DNA of 64,000 nucleotides from Thunnus maccoyii (Eukaryota; Chordata; Actinopteri; Scombriformes; Scombridae). Location: positions 9,250,501-9,314,500 of the forward strand of contig NC_056539.1 in assembly GCF_910596095.1 (NCBI RefSeq), in the 5' to 3' direction. The notes under the pieces were generated by a model. The model had not been told where the DNA came from and ran no database searches. It saw only the letters and a program-made list of their open reading frames with translations. Shown here one piece after another: positions 1-10,441 of this stretch; the stretch's first letter is position 1; each line of letters starts with the position of its first letter. The position numbers and the translations under genes are program-made.

Positions 1-270
1 AGTGTGTAGAATTTGGTGGCATCTAGTAGACTGAACTTGGCAGAAACAGAATTAATATCCATAAGTATGTTTCAATTAGTGTATAATCACCTGCAAATAA
101 GAATGGTTGTGTTTTCGTTATCTAAGAATGAGCCCTTTATATCTACATAGGGAGTGGGTCCTCTTCCACGGAGCCCACCATGTTGCACCGCCATGTTTCT
201 TCAGTAGCCCAGAACAGACAAATCAAACACTGAGAGAGTGTTTCGCATTTTTCGCGGCTCTAACCACTGT
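1..270 (-). repeat. Partial copy of a non-autonomous element with inverted ends (family A)
   Basis: Bases 1-230 match, with scattered changes, the reverse complement of the right half of the complete copy at 47887-48270. Both share GTGTGTAGAATTT, AGTAGCCCAGAA and the opening GTGGCATCT. The left end is cut by the window border. It lies in the 3' part of the IMPACT gene. Confidence 0.7.
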
Positions 271-3200
271 ACGATTTACAAGATATTTATTGAACTATTT
301 CTTTTTTTTGAGTCCCCCTGGTGTGTTTGTGATTATGGACTGCATACACAAGTTGCTGTAAACTTGTTGTATACTTGTTTCAATAAAGCTGTCATAAATA
401 AATAAATAAAAGAAATAAAAGAACACTTCCAGACCATTCCAAGAAAATATGTAAATACTATACGGGTGTCACTGCATCTGCTTTCTGGAGGATGGCAGCA
501 TTTGTAAATATTTTTGTCCAAATAGCACTTCACAGTGGGTGGACGCGTTTAAGACTAGCTGGTCTGTTACCAGAAAGCTAGAGAGTGAGATCAGCATGCA
601 GGAACCAGTCACATGATGTTTCAGTCTGTGATGTTGCTGCATGAATTAACACATTTATATCCTCTTCAAGAATTTTCTACTGAAACTCATTTCATTTGTT
701 TGTCTTTGACAAATAAGGCAATGTTTAGTTTTTCAATAGAAAATGTCATAAATATGAGCAATAGTTTGTTTTTTGTGTTGTGCAGTAATGTAAAGAAATT
801 ACAAAAAACATGTGCTGTACCTGTCTTGGAGTCACCACAGGTGCTAAGTGAGGCTGGAAGGTACTGCGTCGGTCTGTGATGGTATTTCCATGTTTTATTG
901 GAGGCATCTCTTCATCTACAAGACAAAATGTTACAGTACACATCACTTCATCAGCAAGATCAAATTTATAATGACCATGTTTAATGTTGATCACTCCAGA
1001 GTGTGTGGCTAATTGAGTCGGCTGTACCATTTGCATGATCCATGAAGAGATGTGCGTTCTCTGTGTTCAGTTTGAGATTCCTGAAGTCTTGCATGTCTTC
1101 ATCATCATCCACTTCCTCCTCAGTAGTGATGTTCACCTTTTCTGGTTGATCCACTGAGGCAGGTCATGTAAGAAACAGTGTCTTGTTAAAGAAAAGCTTG
1201 TTGTTTTTTTCTCCAACCCATTCCTGCCACCTGTAAAGGTCTTCATTGTGTTGTCTGCAGGCCGGGCAGCTTGTCATTAAAATGACACCTATTGAGCCAC
1301 TTATTACTAAATTACCCTTTCATGACACTGACACTGAAATGGTTTCATAACCTAACAAACCAAGACAGACTATTCATAATGGATGACACCAATTACTAGA
1401 GCCTGACTGATGCGGGATTTTTGGGACTAATGACGAAGCTGATATCATTTTTAACAAGAATCCTGCAAATTTGACTTGGTGCAGTGTCATTAATAATTGA
1501 GAAAGGTTTGAATTTTCAAAGAAGAGCTGAGTGACATTAATTTGTTTTTTTTTACTTGGCCAGTTAATCCCAACAAATCTGTTGCTCAGTTCCACGTTGT
1601 TTTGGATGTCTTTTGAACTCAAAATCACCAAATGAATGCTTACTGGCATTTATATGAATGTGTTGTAGTATTATTGTTGTGTATTTAGTTTATGTGTGCG
1701 GCCATTTTTTTAATTTAAAGTTCTTTACAACCAAGCACACTCTAGACAGACTCAGCAGTGAAAGAGGAATTGCACAACTACTGAACTGCTGAAAAGTCAT
1801 CTGATATTCTATGTATGTATCATGAACCTTGTGGTATAAAGTGGACTGACAGCTGGACAAACCATGTGATGGTGACCTCATGTATATTCCTGCAGGATGA
1901 TTGTAATAGTTTTGTTGCTCATTGGTCAACATATGTACAAATATCATTGTGGAAAGCCAGTATGTAGAAATATAGAGTAAGAAAGCTCTGTAGCTCCCAA
2001 ATGCATTCATTCCTACTGAAGACATACATCTTTATTTTATACTTTTACTCTTATAGAAAGGCTGAATAATTCCCTAAAACAGCTGGGCATTGTAGTTTTT
2101 GTCAAACTTCAATCAGACAGGGGGAAATTGCATTTATTGAGGACAACTTTCAGTCGTGAATTTGGTGCTTTTAGTGAGTATTTAGAGCAGCAGGACGGTG
2201 TATGTGGGAGTTAAAATACAGTGTTAACTGTGATAAAGGAACGTGTCACCCAGGGCAACAGTGTGGCTCACTGATGTGTTTTTAACTGTTTTGGACAATA
2301 ATGGAGCGTTATGACAGAGGTATTCTGGATATAGAGGCAATACTTGTTAGTAGGATCAATTCATTGTTGGTTTGGGTTTTTAATGATATTCTTTGACAAT
2401 GAGAAAAATACAGATTACTGCCAGTTTTATCTTTGAATGTTCTTCATATGTAAGAAAAAAAGACCCTGCTAAATCTTATATGACCACGATAAAAACAGGA
2501 AATCTAACAAGCATGCTGTGACAATGTGTTTATTCTATGCATGCATACAGAGACACACAAATAGAGCCACATATGCTGCCAAAATTCATTAAAAGCAAGA
2601 AAAATGGGACTTCATATTTACAGTAGGTGAAAAAACCATTTGGTCTCTGATATTTTTTCATCTTTTGCTTTCTGCCTGGTTTCATTCAACCAAACTTCAT
2701 CATCAGGCCCATTATTTGTCTTTACTTTTCACATCCTCTCTGTCATATTCACTCCGTTTTCATTTCCTTTTCTGTGAAATGTGCATCTTCGGCCTTATCA
2801 CCCCCCTCCTCCCACACACACACACACACAATCTCTCTTTCTCTCTCCACCATGTTCCTGCCATTTGAATGATGGGGAAGAAGCCATCAATCATGCTTCT
2901 CTGGGCTAAAGTGCAGTTATACTTATTACCACATGAATCACAGAGAGAGGGCGACTTATGCCACACAATAATGGGGCAGACCCTTAATATTTTTCAAGCT
3001 TGTTGCTGAAAAGAGACCATCTGCCTCGATAATAGATACTGCTGGACTCGGCCACAGATAAACAAGGCAGACCAGACTCCCCAGAAAACCGGATTCAGGG
3101 TGACACTTGTTGGAAATCTTTCATTTAGGTTTCTTTTACTCTTTCTACACTTCAAAAGAATCTGCCAAGGTAACAGAAGGCATTACATAGATATCCATCT

Positions 3201-6200
3201 TCATTCAATGCAGACACAGAAGGTTTTTTTTAATGCCGCTACAGGCCTTTGTGCTCATCTTATCGCAGCTTGAGGCCACAACAGATAGTTGTATTACTAA
3301 TGGAGGAGCATCTTAGCAAGAGTTTAGAAAGAAGACGCCATTAGATGAGACTTCAAAAAGGGAAGTAGATTCACCTGGACCTATTTATTTATATTAAAAA
3401 TATCTAACTAATCTAATTAATCTAAATGTGGGCTTTATCAGAGCCGAGGTTTTAATGTGCATGGATGTTATCATGCACTCGAGCTTCTTAGAAAGTGCGG
3501 GAATGACCATTTGCTAAAACCCTGCCCACGGACAGAGATTGTGCAATCATAGCTTAGCAACCGTTACTAGGCACAGCAGACCTGTCAAGCTTTGGATTTC
3601 CTCACATGTTGAAGCGGTGTGCATTTGGTTCTAACAAGAGCGACACTAGGCCTTTAAAGACAAGAACAAAAGTGGGAAGAGTAGATTAAAGCGTGTGTTT
3701 ATAGTATCGGCTTGAACCTAAGCTGCGAACGTTAGCATGCCCGGCTAACTAGCTACATAGTGTTCTTTCCAAAGGCAAGGGGCATGTCATTAGTTAATAA
3801 TGTATTTTGTGGGGTTACAGCATACATTTGAAAAATACCTGTTCAGGACCAGAACATCCACTCTGTGGGAACCAAGACACTACTATATTAGAGTAATGAA
3901 AACAGCTCCAGCTCTTTATTGGCTTAGGGAAGTTTACACTCCAGACAAACCTGCCTTAAATAGTGTCGTTTGCCAAACTAATAAGTTATTCATTGCATTT
4001 TTATTTACTGTACTATACTACTATAGCTAGAGCCCTATAGCTCTACACTGCAACACACAAACAATGTGGCATCTTCGTTTCTACTCTACATGGGTCCTCA
4101 GCTGGTGAGGATGCTGACCTTTTATCTGCGATATGTAGCTTTAGCCTCAGTCTTTCGGCATTACATCATACATGTAGCCATTATGTGCCCCAAATTCTTT
4201 TACAGTGTTTTTGTTTTAAAATGAATCATATGGAAACATTAAAAAGTCAGCTTAAGACAGGTTTCATCCTTCTCATTAAGAAGGATGAAATGGTCAACAG
4301 AAACAATGAAAATGCATGCTCTTGGCGTGCTATAAAGTTAGCTCTTCTGTCTTATCAAGTGTCATTTCAGGTCATTATGAATAGCAAATTGAAGTGTGGC
4401 CCTCAAGGCTGAATTTCATTTTTCACACCTCACCTGTTTCTGAGCTCTGGGATTTCTCCACGAGGAATTCTCTAATTTTTTCCACCCACAGGTAGAGGAT
4501 GCTCTCCCCTGCATGCTCCCTGTTAAGATTGAAACATTTCTGTATGAGAGTGGATTCTCCAACAGACACAGATCTACAGAAAGATTGCACTGTTCCTGGA
4601 AACAATTGTGAAAAGCTTTTGTTGTGACCAATATCACTCTACAGCACCACCTCGTTAAGTCAGAAATTATGAGAGGCACTCACACATAGAGGTCTTCCAG
4701 GCTGTTTGCCAATCTGGCCCTCTCGGGGCCTCGCAACCAGGCTGCACTACAAAAGCCGAGAACAAACAGAGGGTTACTGAGTAGGACGGGGAGTGGGCTT
4801 TTGAGTGGGATGTTGTTTTATCAACTCAGCAGATCGCCTCAAGATTAAATTTGAAAGGCAAATAGACTTACTTGATCTGGTAGATTGGAGGGGCTGTGCT
4901 TGGATAATCAAGTGGGAGAATTATCTGATCAATACAGAAAAATCATGAACTGAATTATAAACAAACTGCAAAGGCAGAAACGTGTGAATCATATATAAGG
5001 TGTATTTTCTCTACCTGCAAACATGCTGTCAGCTTTGGTTCCTCCATGTCGTTTGATATTTTGATGCAAAATATTCTGGATGCTTCATCGATAACACACC
5101 ATTCATCACCATATATGGAAGACAGAGCCTCCACCTCTTCAATCTAAATGAGAGGACACAATAACAAAGCAAAAAACATCAATCATATTCAGCATTTAGA
5201 CCACTGATGTACTGAAGGCTTCAAACTCTAACCTAATGTCTTTTTAAATTATGTAGTCAAAATCCAACTGCACAGACACATCAAAAGCAAACAATATTGA
5301 ACTACAACTAGCCCCAGTTTGTGCCTCTCATGTGTTGCATTTACATTTGAACCACAGAGGTAAGCATTTGATATTCTGAAAAATAAATACCTGGTGATCT
5401 TTGAAAAACCCAAAAGGATTGTTTAAAATAATATTCAAAATTATCATTATTTAAAATTGTAGGAAATATGCTTATTGACAAACAAATGAGATATGACATG
5501 TTAATTAGTGAGCTCTGGAAGTGCTGATAGGCAAATATTGTTATCTTTGGACAGTCTTTGTGCTAGACTAAGCTAACTGGCTGCTTCATATTTACTGTAC
5601 AGACATGAGAGTAGTATCAATCTCCTCAATCTCCTTTAATTCTCGGCAAGAAAGTGAATACATGTATTTCCCAAAATGTCTTTAACCTACAACTCCCCTG
5701 AAAGGTATTCCCAGAATGGATGAAAAAATGCATGACAAACCAGATTCTTGCCTGTTTGTCAAGAGAAGTTTCATTGTATTATTTTATATTTTCATACAGA
5801 ACAACTTGTTTATATTTTTCTTGTCATACAAAAGCAAGGAAATATGTCATTTCCAGCTACTTAGATTAGGAAATATAGTTGCAACTTGTGAGATGAGTTA
5901 AAAAATCTTTTTTTTTTTTTTTAAATCAACAGATGGCATGTTTTTTATCTAGATGTTTAGAAAACTCTTTGAGGATTATTAAAATACCTTCAGAACAGTG
6001 GTACATTTTGATTTTGACACTTTTCAAATATCATCAGTTATACTTTTTCCAGAAAATCTGACACTAATGGGATTGGTGGTAGAGCTGGGAAAGATCCAAT
6101 GTTAACAACTTGTGAGTGTTCATGTCATCAAAAGGGTTGTATGAAAATTAAAATACTGTGCATTGACCAAACACCAAATCCATTAAGTTTGGAATTAATT

Positions 6201-6615
6201 ACATTAAATGAAGATCTTTGACTGACATGAGTAACTTTTCAGGTACTTTTATAGTACCAAGCTGGATATATCTGAGCTTTCAGAAAAATTTTTGTTTATC
6301 AGGTGTAACTACTGTAATGTAATGTGACAGCATTGGCTCTGTGACTGGAGTGTCATGTAAATACATCAGATCAGACGCACAAAACTGGGTAAAAATTAAG
6401 ATCAGTGTCAGAACATAAAACTACAAGATTAATTATGTTTGCTTGTGACGGTGTTAATTTGTGTCAACCTTTAGTCTTATTTGCATGCTGTTTTGGTGGC
6501 ACAGTATGTTAATGTGTGGCCTCTGTGCACTGTGCAGCACCTGCTGAGCTTCAAACATCACATGCACAGCCGAGGTGTTAATGAATCCAGACACCTTGGG
6601 AGCAACCTGCAGTGT

Positions 6616-6662
<47 letters not shown>

Positions 6663-7060
6663 CATCTTTATTGTATGATCTGTGCACAATTGCATGTTGC
6701 TCTTTCATGTGCATTTTAATCATTCCTCCCTTGTGTTTCTCAACAGTTACAGAGAAAAAACATGTTTTGTTGAAACACTGGTGCTGTGGGATTTCTCAGC
6801 CTGCCAGTATTTACTCTCAGTGATATCTGAGCTCAATATTAAAGCATCGTTAGACTGTCTACTGTTGGACCTCTGGTGCTTCTGTCAACAGTTTCTATTA
6901 TGCTTATACGCTCTCTGCAGGCCACATCAATATACTACAGCAAAACAGACACTTAGCACAACTTGCCAGGTTGTCTTGACTGTATATGACTGTGAAATTA
7001 AAGACAGCTTACTTGACACTGCAGATCTCCTCCATACTCCGGATTTATGATGTCGGCCAT
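1..7060 (-). CDS. IMPACT: IMPACT, RWD-domain regulator of GCN2 (first seven coding exons; 3' part off window)
   Basis: IMPACT binds GCN1 and limits activation of the eIF2-alpha kinase GCN2. Coding exons read leftwards: 7060-7013 (ATG at 7060-7058), 5143-5015, 4924-4872, 4746-4684, 4519-4434, 1153-1028, 915-821. All junctions are GT/AG and join in phase, giving 200 codons. Residues from about 17 to 110 form the RWD domain, with EEVEALSSIYGDEWCVID, STAPPIYQ and GESILYLWVEKIREF, all close to the mammalian protein. An acidic linker follows, then HGNTITDRRSTFQ at the start of the conserved C-terminal Impact (UPF0029) domain. The last visible exon ends in phase 0 at a GTACAG donor; no further exon is seen in 1-820, so the rest lies left of the window. 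The short first exon (MADIINPEYGGDLQCQ) is less conserved but splices exactly in phase. It is divergent from OSBPL1A, as in human. Confidence 0.93.
2245..2440 (+). repeat. Partial family B element in an IMPACT intron
   Basis: The phrases GTGGCTCACTGATGTGTTTTTAA and GGACAATAATGGAG, and the end TACTGCCAGTTTTATCTTTGAA, parallel 13785-13980. The left end is missing or too diverged to see. Confidence 0.55.
2813..2830. repeat. (CA)9 microsatellite
   Basis: Pure CA repeats in a pyrimidine-rich setting within an IMPACT intron. Confidence 0.9.
3480..3895 (+). repeat. Dispersed repeat G (copy 1), in an IMPACT intron
   Basis: It shares CCATTTGCTAAAACCCTGCC, CAATCATAGCTTAGC, CTTGTCAAGCT-type and TTTTGTGGGGTTACAG phrases, in the same order, with 34610-34965. 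Confidence 0.6.
5470..5690. repeat. Dispersed fish repeat F (copy 1, partial)
   Basis: The copy carries ACATGAGAGTAGTATCAATC, TCTCGGCAAGAAAG and TTTCCCAAAATGTC, hallmarks shared with copies near 26.2, 29.0, 45.3 and 53.0 kb. It lies in the first IMPACT intron. Confidence 0.65.
6618..6661. repeat. (TG)n microsatellite, about 44 bases
   Basis: Uninterrupted TG repeats in the first IMPACT intron, about 350 bases from the first exon. Confidence 0.95.
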
Positions 7061-7068
7061 GTATTCAT
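7045..7068 (-). other. Seven-codon upstream ORF overlapping the IMPACT start
   Basis: On the minus strand an ATG at 7068-7066 lies eight bases before the IMPACT ATG, in another frame. It reads M-N-T-W-P-T-S-stop and ends at 7045, inside the first IMPACT codons. Scanning ribosomes would meet it first if the transcript starts upstream. The transcription start is not visible from sequence, so a role is inference. Confidence 0.4.
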
Positions 7069-7379
7069 CTCAACGTCAGGTGTGAGCTATTGAAAATATG
7101 ACAGTTAGTCATAGAGCTCATAAGACTTGTAGCACTTGAACTGCAAGTGAACAAGCAGCCTGTAAGTGTGGATGTGTAAACTGCTTCCAGGGCAAAGTAG
7201 CTGGGTGCGCGTGGTTTCCGGTTTTCATTCAACTAAAGCGCTGATAGAAGCATAAAGAAAATATAAGCAATATATATCCATATCTGTGTGCTGCTATTGC
7301 AGATAATGTGTAATTTATAATACATATCACATATATGAAATATAATCATATAATGTAATATAATGAAATATAATGCTTG

Positions 7380-7482
7380 TTTTGAGATCGCCTTGCGTGA
7401 AGCACTTTGTAACGCAAGTGGGATTAGAAAAGTGGTCTATAAATTAAAATTATTATTATTAGCCTATTATTATTATTATTAT

Positions 7483-7524
<42 letters not shown>

Positions 7525-7534
7525 TAGTAGTAGA
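7380..7534 (+). repeat. Retroelement-like 3' tail followed by compound (ATT)n(AGT)n microsatellite
   Basis: The phrase AAGCACTTTGTAACG..AAGTG..TATAAATTAAAATTATTATT resembles the 3' tail of fish LINE/SINE elements, which end in an ATT repeat. It runs into about 30 bases of ATT and then about 50 bases of AGT repeats (7447-7534). Family assignment is by pattern only. Confidence 0.5.
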
Positions 7535-7626
7535 TTGGATTTTTTTTAATTCCTCGTTTAAAATAACGGGTTGAGCTTTTATTTTGAAAGGAACCACTCT
7601 GACGAGTTCCGCTGTGTGCGATCAGC

Positions 7627-7634
7627 TGACGTCA
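7627..7634. promoter_or_regulatory. Perfect CRE palindrome (TGACGTCA)
   Basis: The eight-base consensus TGACGTCA, bound by CREB/ATF bZIP factors, occurs exactly once here, upstream of the likely OSBPL1A first exon and in the shared promoter with IMPACT. Function is inferred from match and location. Confidence 0.55.
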
Positions 7635-7639
7635 GTGTA

Positions 7640-7977
7640 AACAAAAAACAGAGGTGTGTGTGAGAGAGAGGGTGTCACAGACACAGCTGTATTTCGCCAT
7701 CGATCAACGTAACGTAGATGGAGGACTATATATCGGGTGTGTATGTGTATGTGTGTGAGAGTGTAAGTAAGTGTGTGCGTGCGTGTGTGACGGTTTGATG
7801 TGTCGGTTGATGCGCCGCGGTGTCTGTGCTGCAGCAGAGCAGCAGGAAACGGCTCAGAGGGGCTTAAAACATCACATGCAGCTTCACAGAGGGCCTGTGT
7901 GAGAGCAGCTCTACACACTATTGCTGCTGCTGCTGCTGCTGCGGGGTCTGACCTCTCAGGACTGGTCTGTTGAAGCA
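7640..7977 (+). other. OSBPL1A: Likely OSBPL1A non-coding first exon (5' UTR)
   Basis: A strong donor (GAAGCA followed by GTAAGT) ends this GC-richer stretch at 7977. The first coding exon at 10436 has only six bases between its acceptor and the ATG, so a separate upstream UTR exon is required. The left edge is a guess; the donor is what the sequence supports. A (CTG)6-type run at about 7922-7941 lies in it. Confidence 0.5.
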
Positions 7978-8254
7978 GTAAGTGTCTGTTTGTCACTGTG
8001 TGCTGATCATTAGCTGCTGCTGCTGCTCTATTATTCTAATGGCACATCAGCCTGTGTAATGTCACCTGGTCACAGCTGCTCCAGGCAGGAACCTGGCATC
8101 ACAGATTTAACCTACAACTGTGAACAGTTTGGGCTTGACAGCACATCATGTTAGTTGTGTTTAATTAATTCATGTTTCCACACTGTTATGGGAACATTCA
8201 TCATCATGTTTATCATGTTTACAATTGTTTAAAAGTTACAGGACAGCTTCACTA

Positions 8255-9030
8255 AGGCAAAAGTACCAATACATCAATGTAAAAGTACTCTATTATATTC
8301 AAAATTGCACTGAAATAGACGTACAGAAGTGCTATCAGAAGTAAAAGTACAGCTTCTGTATGACATGTTACATTATTAGTGTTAATACTGATGGATCGAT
8401 GTGTAAACAGGATTTACTGTTTTCGTTGGTCGAGGTGGACCTAAGTTGAATTAAATCTAATTCATATACTGTTAGGTGGTTTAGTTCAGTGGTTCCCAAC
8501 CTAGGGGTCGGGCCCCCTTCTAAGGGTGACCAGACCAATCTGAGAGGTCATGAAATGACTAATGGGGTAGAGAAGAAGAAGAAACAGTTCTGCCACACTA
8601 ATTTGTATTCATTCTTTTTTGACTTTTCTCCAATCTTTGCTTTTTTGAAAATGATGTCAAACTGTTATTTAATTGAAACTATGTTGGAAGTTTAGAGGTG
8701 GAACGTCTCTGCCAATTGTTTTCTTGACTGGTCCGTTAATCGTTCAGTCTATAGAATGTCAGGAAACAATGAAAAATGCACGTTACAACTTCCTGAAGCC
8801 CAACGTGACTTCTTCAATCAGCTTGTTTTATCAGACCATCAATTTTCTATCACATGACGAGGCAAACGAGCACATCCTTACAATAGAGAAACTGAAACAA
8901 GGGAATGTTTTTTTAGTTTGGCTTGAATAATTCCTTAAATGGTTATTATCAAAGCAGTTGCTGATTCATTTCCTGACAATTGAACAATAGAATAATTAAT
9001 TAAATGATTAAGCTACTAATTGTTTCAGCT
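8255..9030 (+). repeat. Dispersed repeat H (copy 1) and an adjoining diverged repeat I
   Basis: About 8255-8690 has AGTAAAAGTAC blocks and the phrase AGTGGTTCCCAACCTAGGGG, typical of a common fish non-autonomous element. From about 8730 to 9030 it changes to repeat I (TCAGGAAACAATGAAAAATG..CTAATTGTTTCAGCTCTAA). The block lies in the OSBPL1A 5' UTR intron. Confidence 0.6.
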
Positions 9031-10435
9031 CTAAAAAGGAATATACTCAAGAATAGTGTATACAGTAGATGTTGACAAACAACTTATATAGAATCCCTTA
9101 AATTTGGCTAATAAAGAATTGTGACCATCATACTGTATGTACTGAGCGAGATGTTTTACAGTTGAAAAATAAACACGTCAGAGCTCTTTGGTGGACAAAC
9201 TATGTAACAAACACACTGTTTCTGAATGAAAAACAATCATATATTTGGCTTATTGGCCGACACATATGCCAATATCAATATTTAAGCAATACGTCAATAT
9301 CAACCACTACATTTGCCTCTATGATTAATCTGTCTAGCTCTAAAAATACAGTAACAGAGAGAAACATTAAGGCAAGATATCAGATTGAACATCATAATAA
9401 ATGAATAAAATACAAATTAAAAAGGGATTTTTAATATTCATTATGGAAACACAAAAGAAAGCTGCGTGTATCCTGTTTTTGCTGTTACAACATACAGTAT
9501 AGTTACAGTATGCAGAGGGATTTTTTGGAAGTGTTTAACTGAGATTGACACATACTGTGCAGTAGTACAAAGACAGGCTGAGTAACCGTTATTGTCACAT
9601 GCTTTTCACTCCCAAGTAAAACCTGTTTGAGTGTCAGTAAAGTCTTTCTTCTCAACGCCTCGCAGACGTCAAAGTGGCAGAGTCAGATTTGTCCTCTCTT
9701 GTCGATGTGGTTCATTAATCCTTCCTATAGCCATGTGACATTCCAGAGCGTTGCATAAAGCACGCTTTCTCTTTTTTTGCCTCCACATACCAACGTTTTG
9801 ATTGCAAACATAGAACGTCATGTGGGCTCAGGCTGTATAAAGGGGAAAGGGAGGACTTGTGTCCTTCCTGTAAGGCTGGTCTGGTGACTGCTGTCTTTTG
9901 TAATAATTCTAATTTCCTCCTTCTTCCCTTTGACAGTTGTTTTGATTTACTGTGTGACAAAGGAAACTTGTGACTTTTTCCACGTGTGTCCCAAACAATG
10001 AGAGATGATGTCGTGATTCAGCAATATGAGCCTATAAAGGTTCAAAGAGTCACATTAAAGGGCCACACCACTAATTTTACACATAAAGTTTACTCTGTGA
10101 CGAGCTGTACAGTATAATGTCCTCTGTGGCTCTGGAGGAGAAAATAACCCTGATGATGTCATTGTGATGTCATTAAGTGAGTGCCCTCACTTTATGGGAC
10201 TGATAAACAAACATCACTGGAACGCGACTTTAACTGGGATACATGTTTTTGCTTCTGCATCAGTGTTTTGCTTGCAAGGTTTTCTTACAAAGAACTCAAA
10301 TGTTGCATCTTGAGAACAACAAATGCACTAAGGTTTCTTTTCAGAGATTAATTGCACACATCCCTTTGAAAGCTTTTTGATTACATTTGAAAGACAGAGA
10401 TAAAAAGCTTCTTTCTGTATTGTGCTCATCTACAG

Positions 10436-10441
10436 GGGTCC
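10436..10441 (+). other. OSBPL1A: OSBPL1A short 5' UTR segment before the ATG
   Basis: The acceptor CTACAG ends at 10435, leaving six UTR bases before ATG at 10442. The ATG opens MEELEPEEQFLHCARNGDL, which aligns with the start of mammalian ORP1L, so it is the chosen start. Confidence 0.8.

Larger units (their letters stand above)
7061..7980. promoter_or_regulatory. Divergent IMPACT / OSBPL1A promoter region
   Basis: The two start regions face apart within about 900 bases: the IMPACT ATG is at 7060 on the minus strand and an OSBPL1A non-coding first exon ends at 7977 on the plus strand. The segment from about 7540 to 7860 is richer in CpG and GC than its flanks and holds a CRE palindrome at 7627-7634. 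Between the genes lie a repeat tail and a trinucleotide repeat (7380-7534). Human IMPACT and OSBPL1A are also divergent, which supports a shared promoter. Core elements and start sites are inferred. Confidence 0.6.

Noticed and set aside
107-410. Apparent gene end with CAATAAAGCTG and an ATAA-rich tail
   Set aside because: The left part belongs to repeat family A and no exon leads into it; may be a retroposed fragment, not a supported gene.
6682-7050. 122-codon plus-strand open frame before OSBPL1A
   Set aside because: It runs antisense over the IMPACT first exon and has no protein resemblance; a shadow frame.
7622-7996. 124-codon minus-strand frame across the OSBPL1A 5' region
   Set aside because: Composition comes from CTG and TG repeats; no homology, and it overlaps the likely promoter and UTR.
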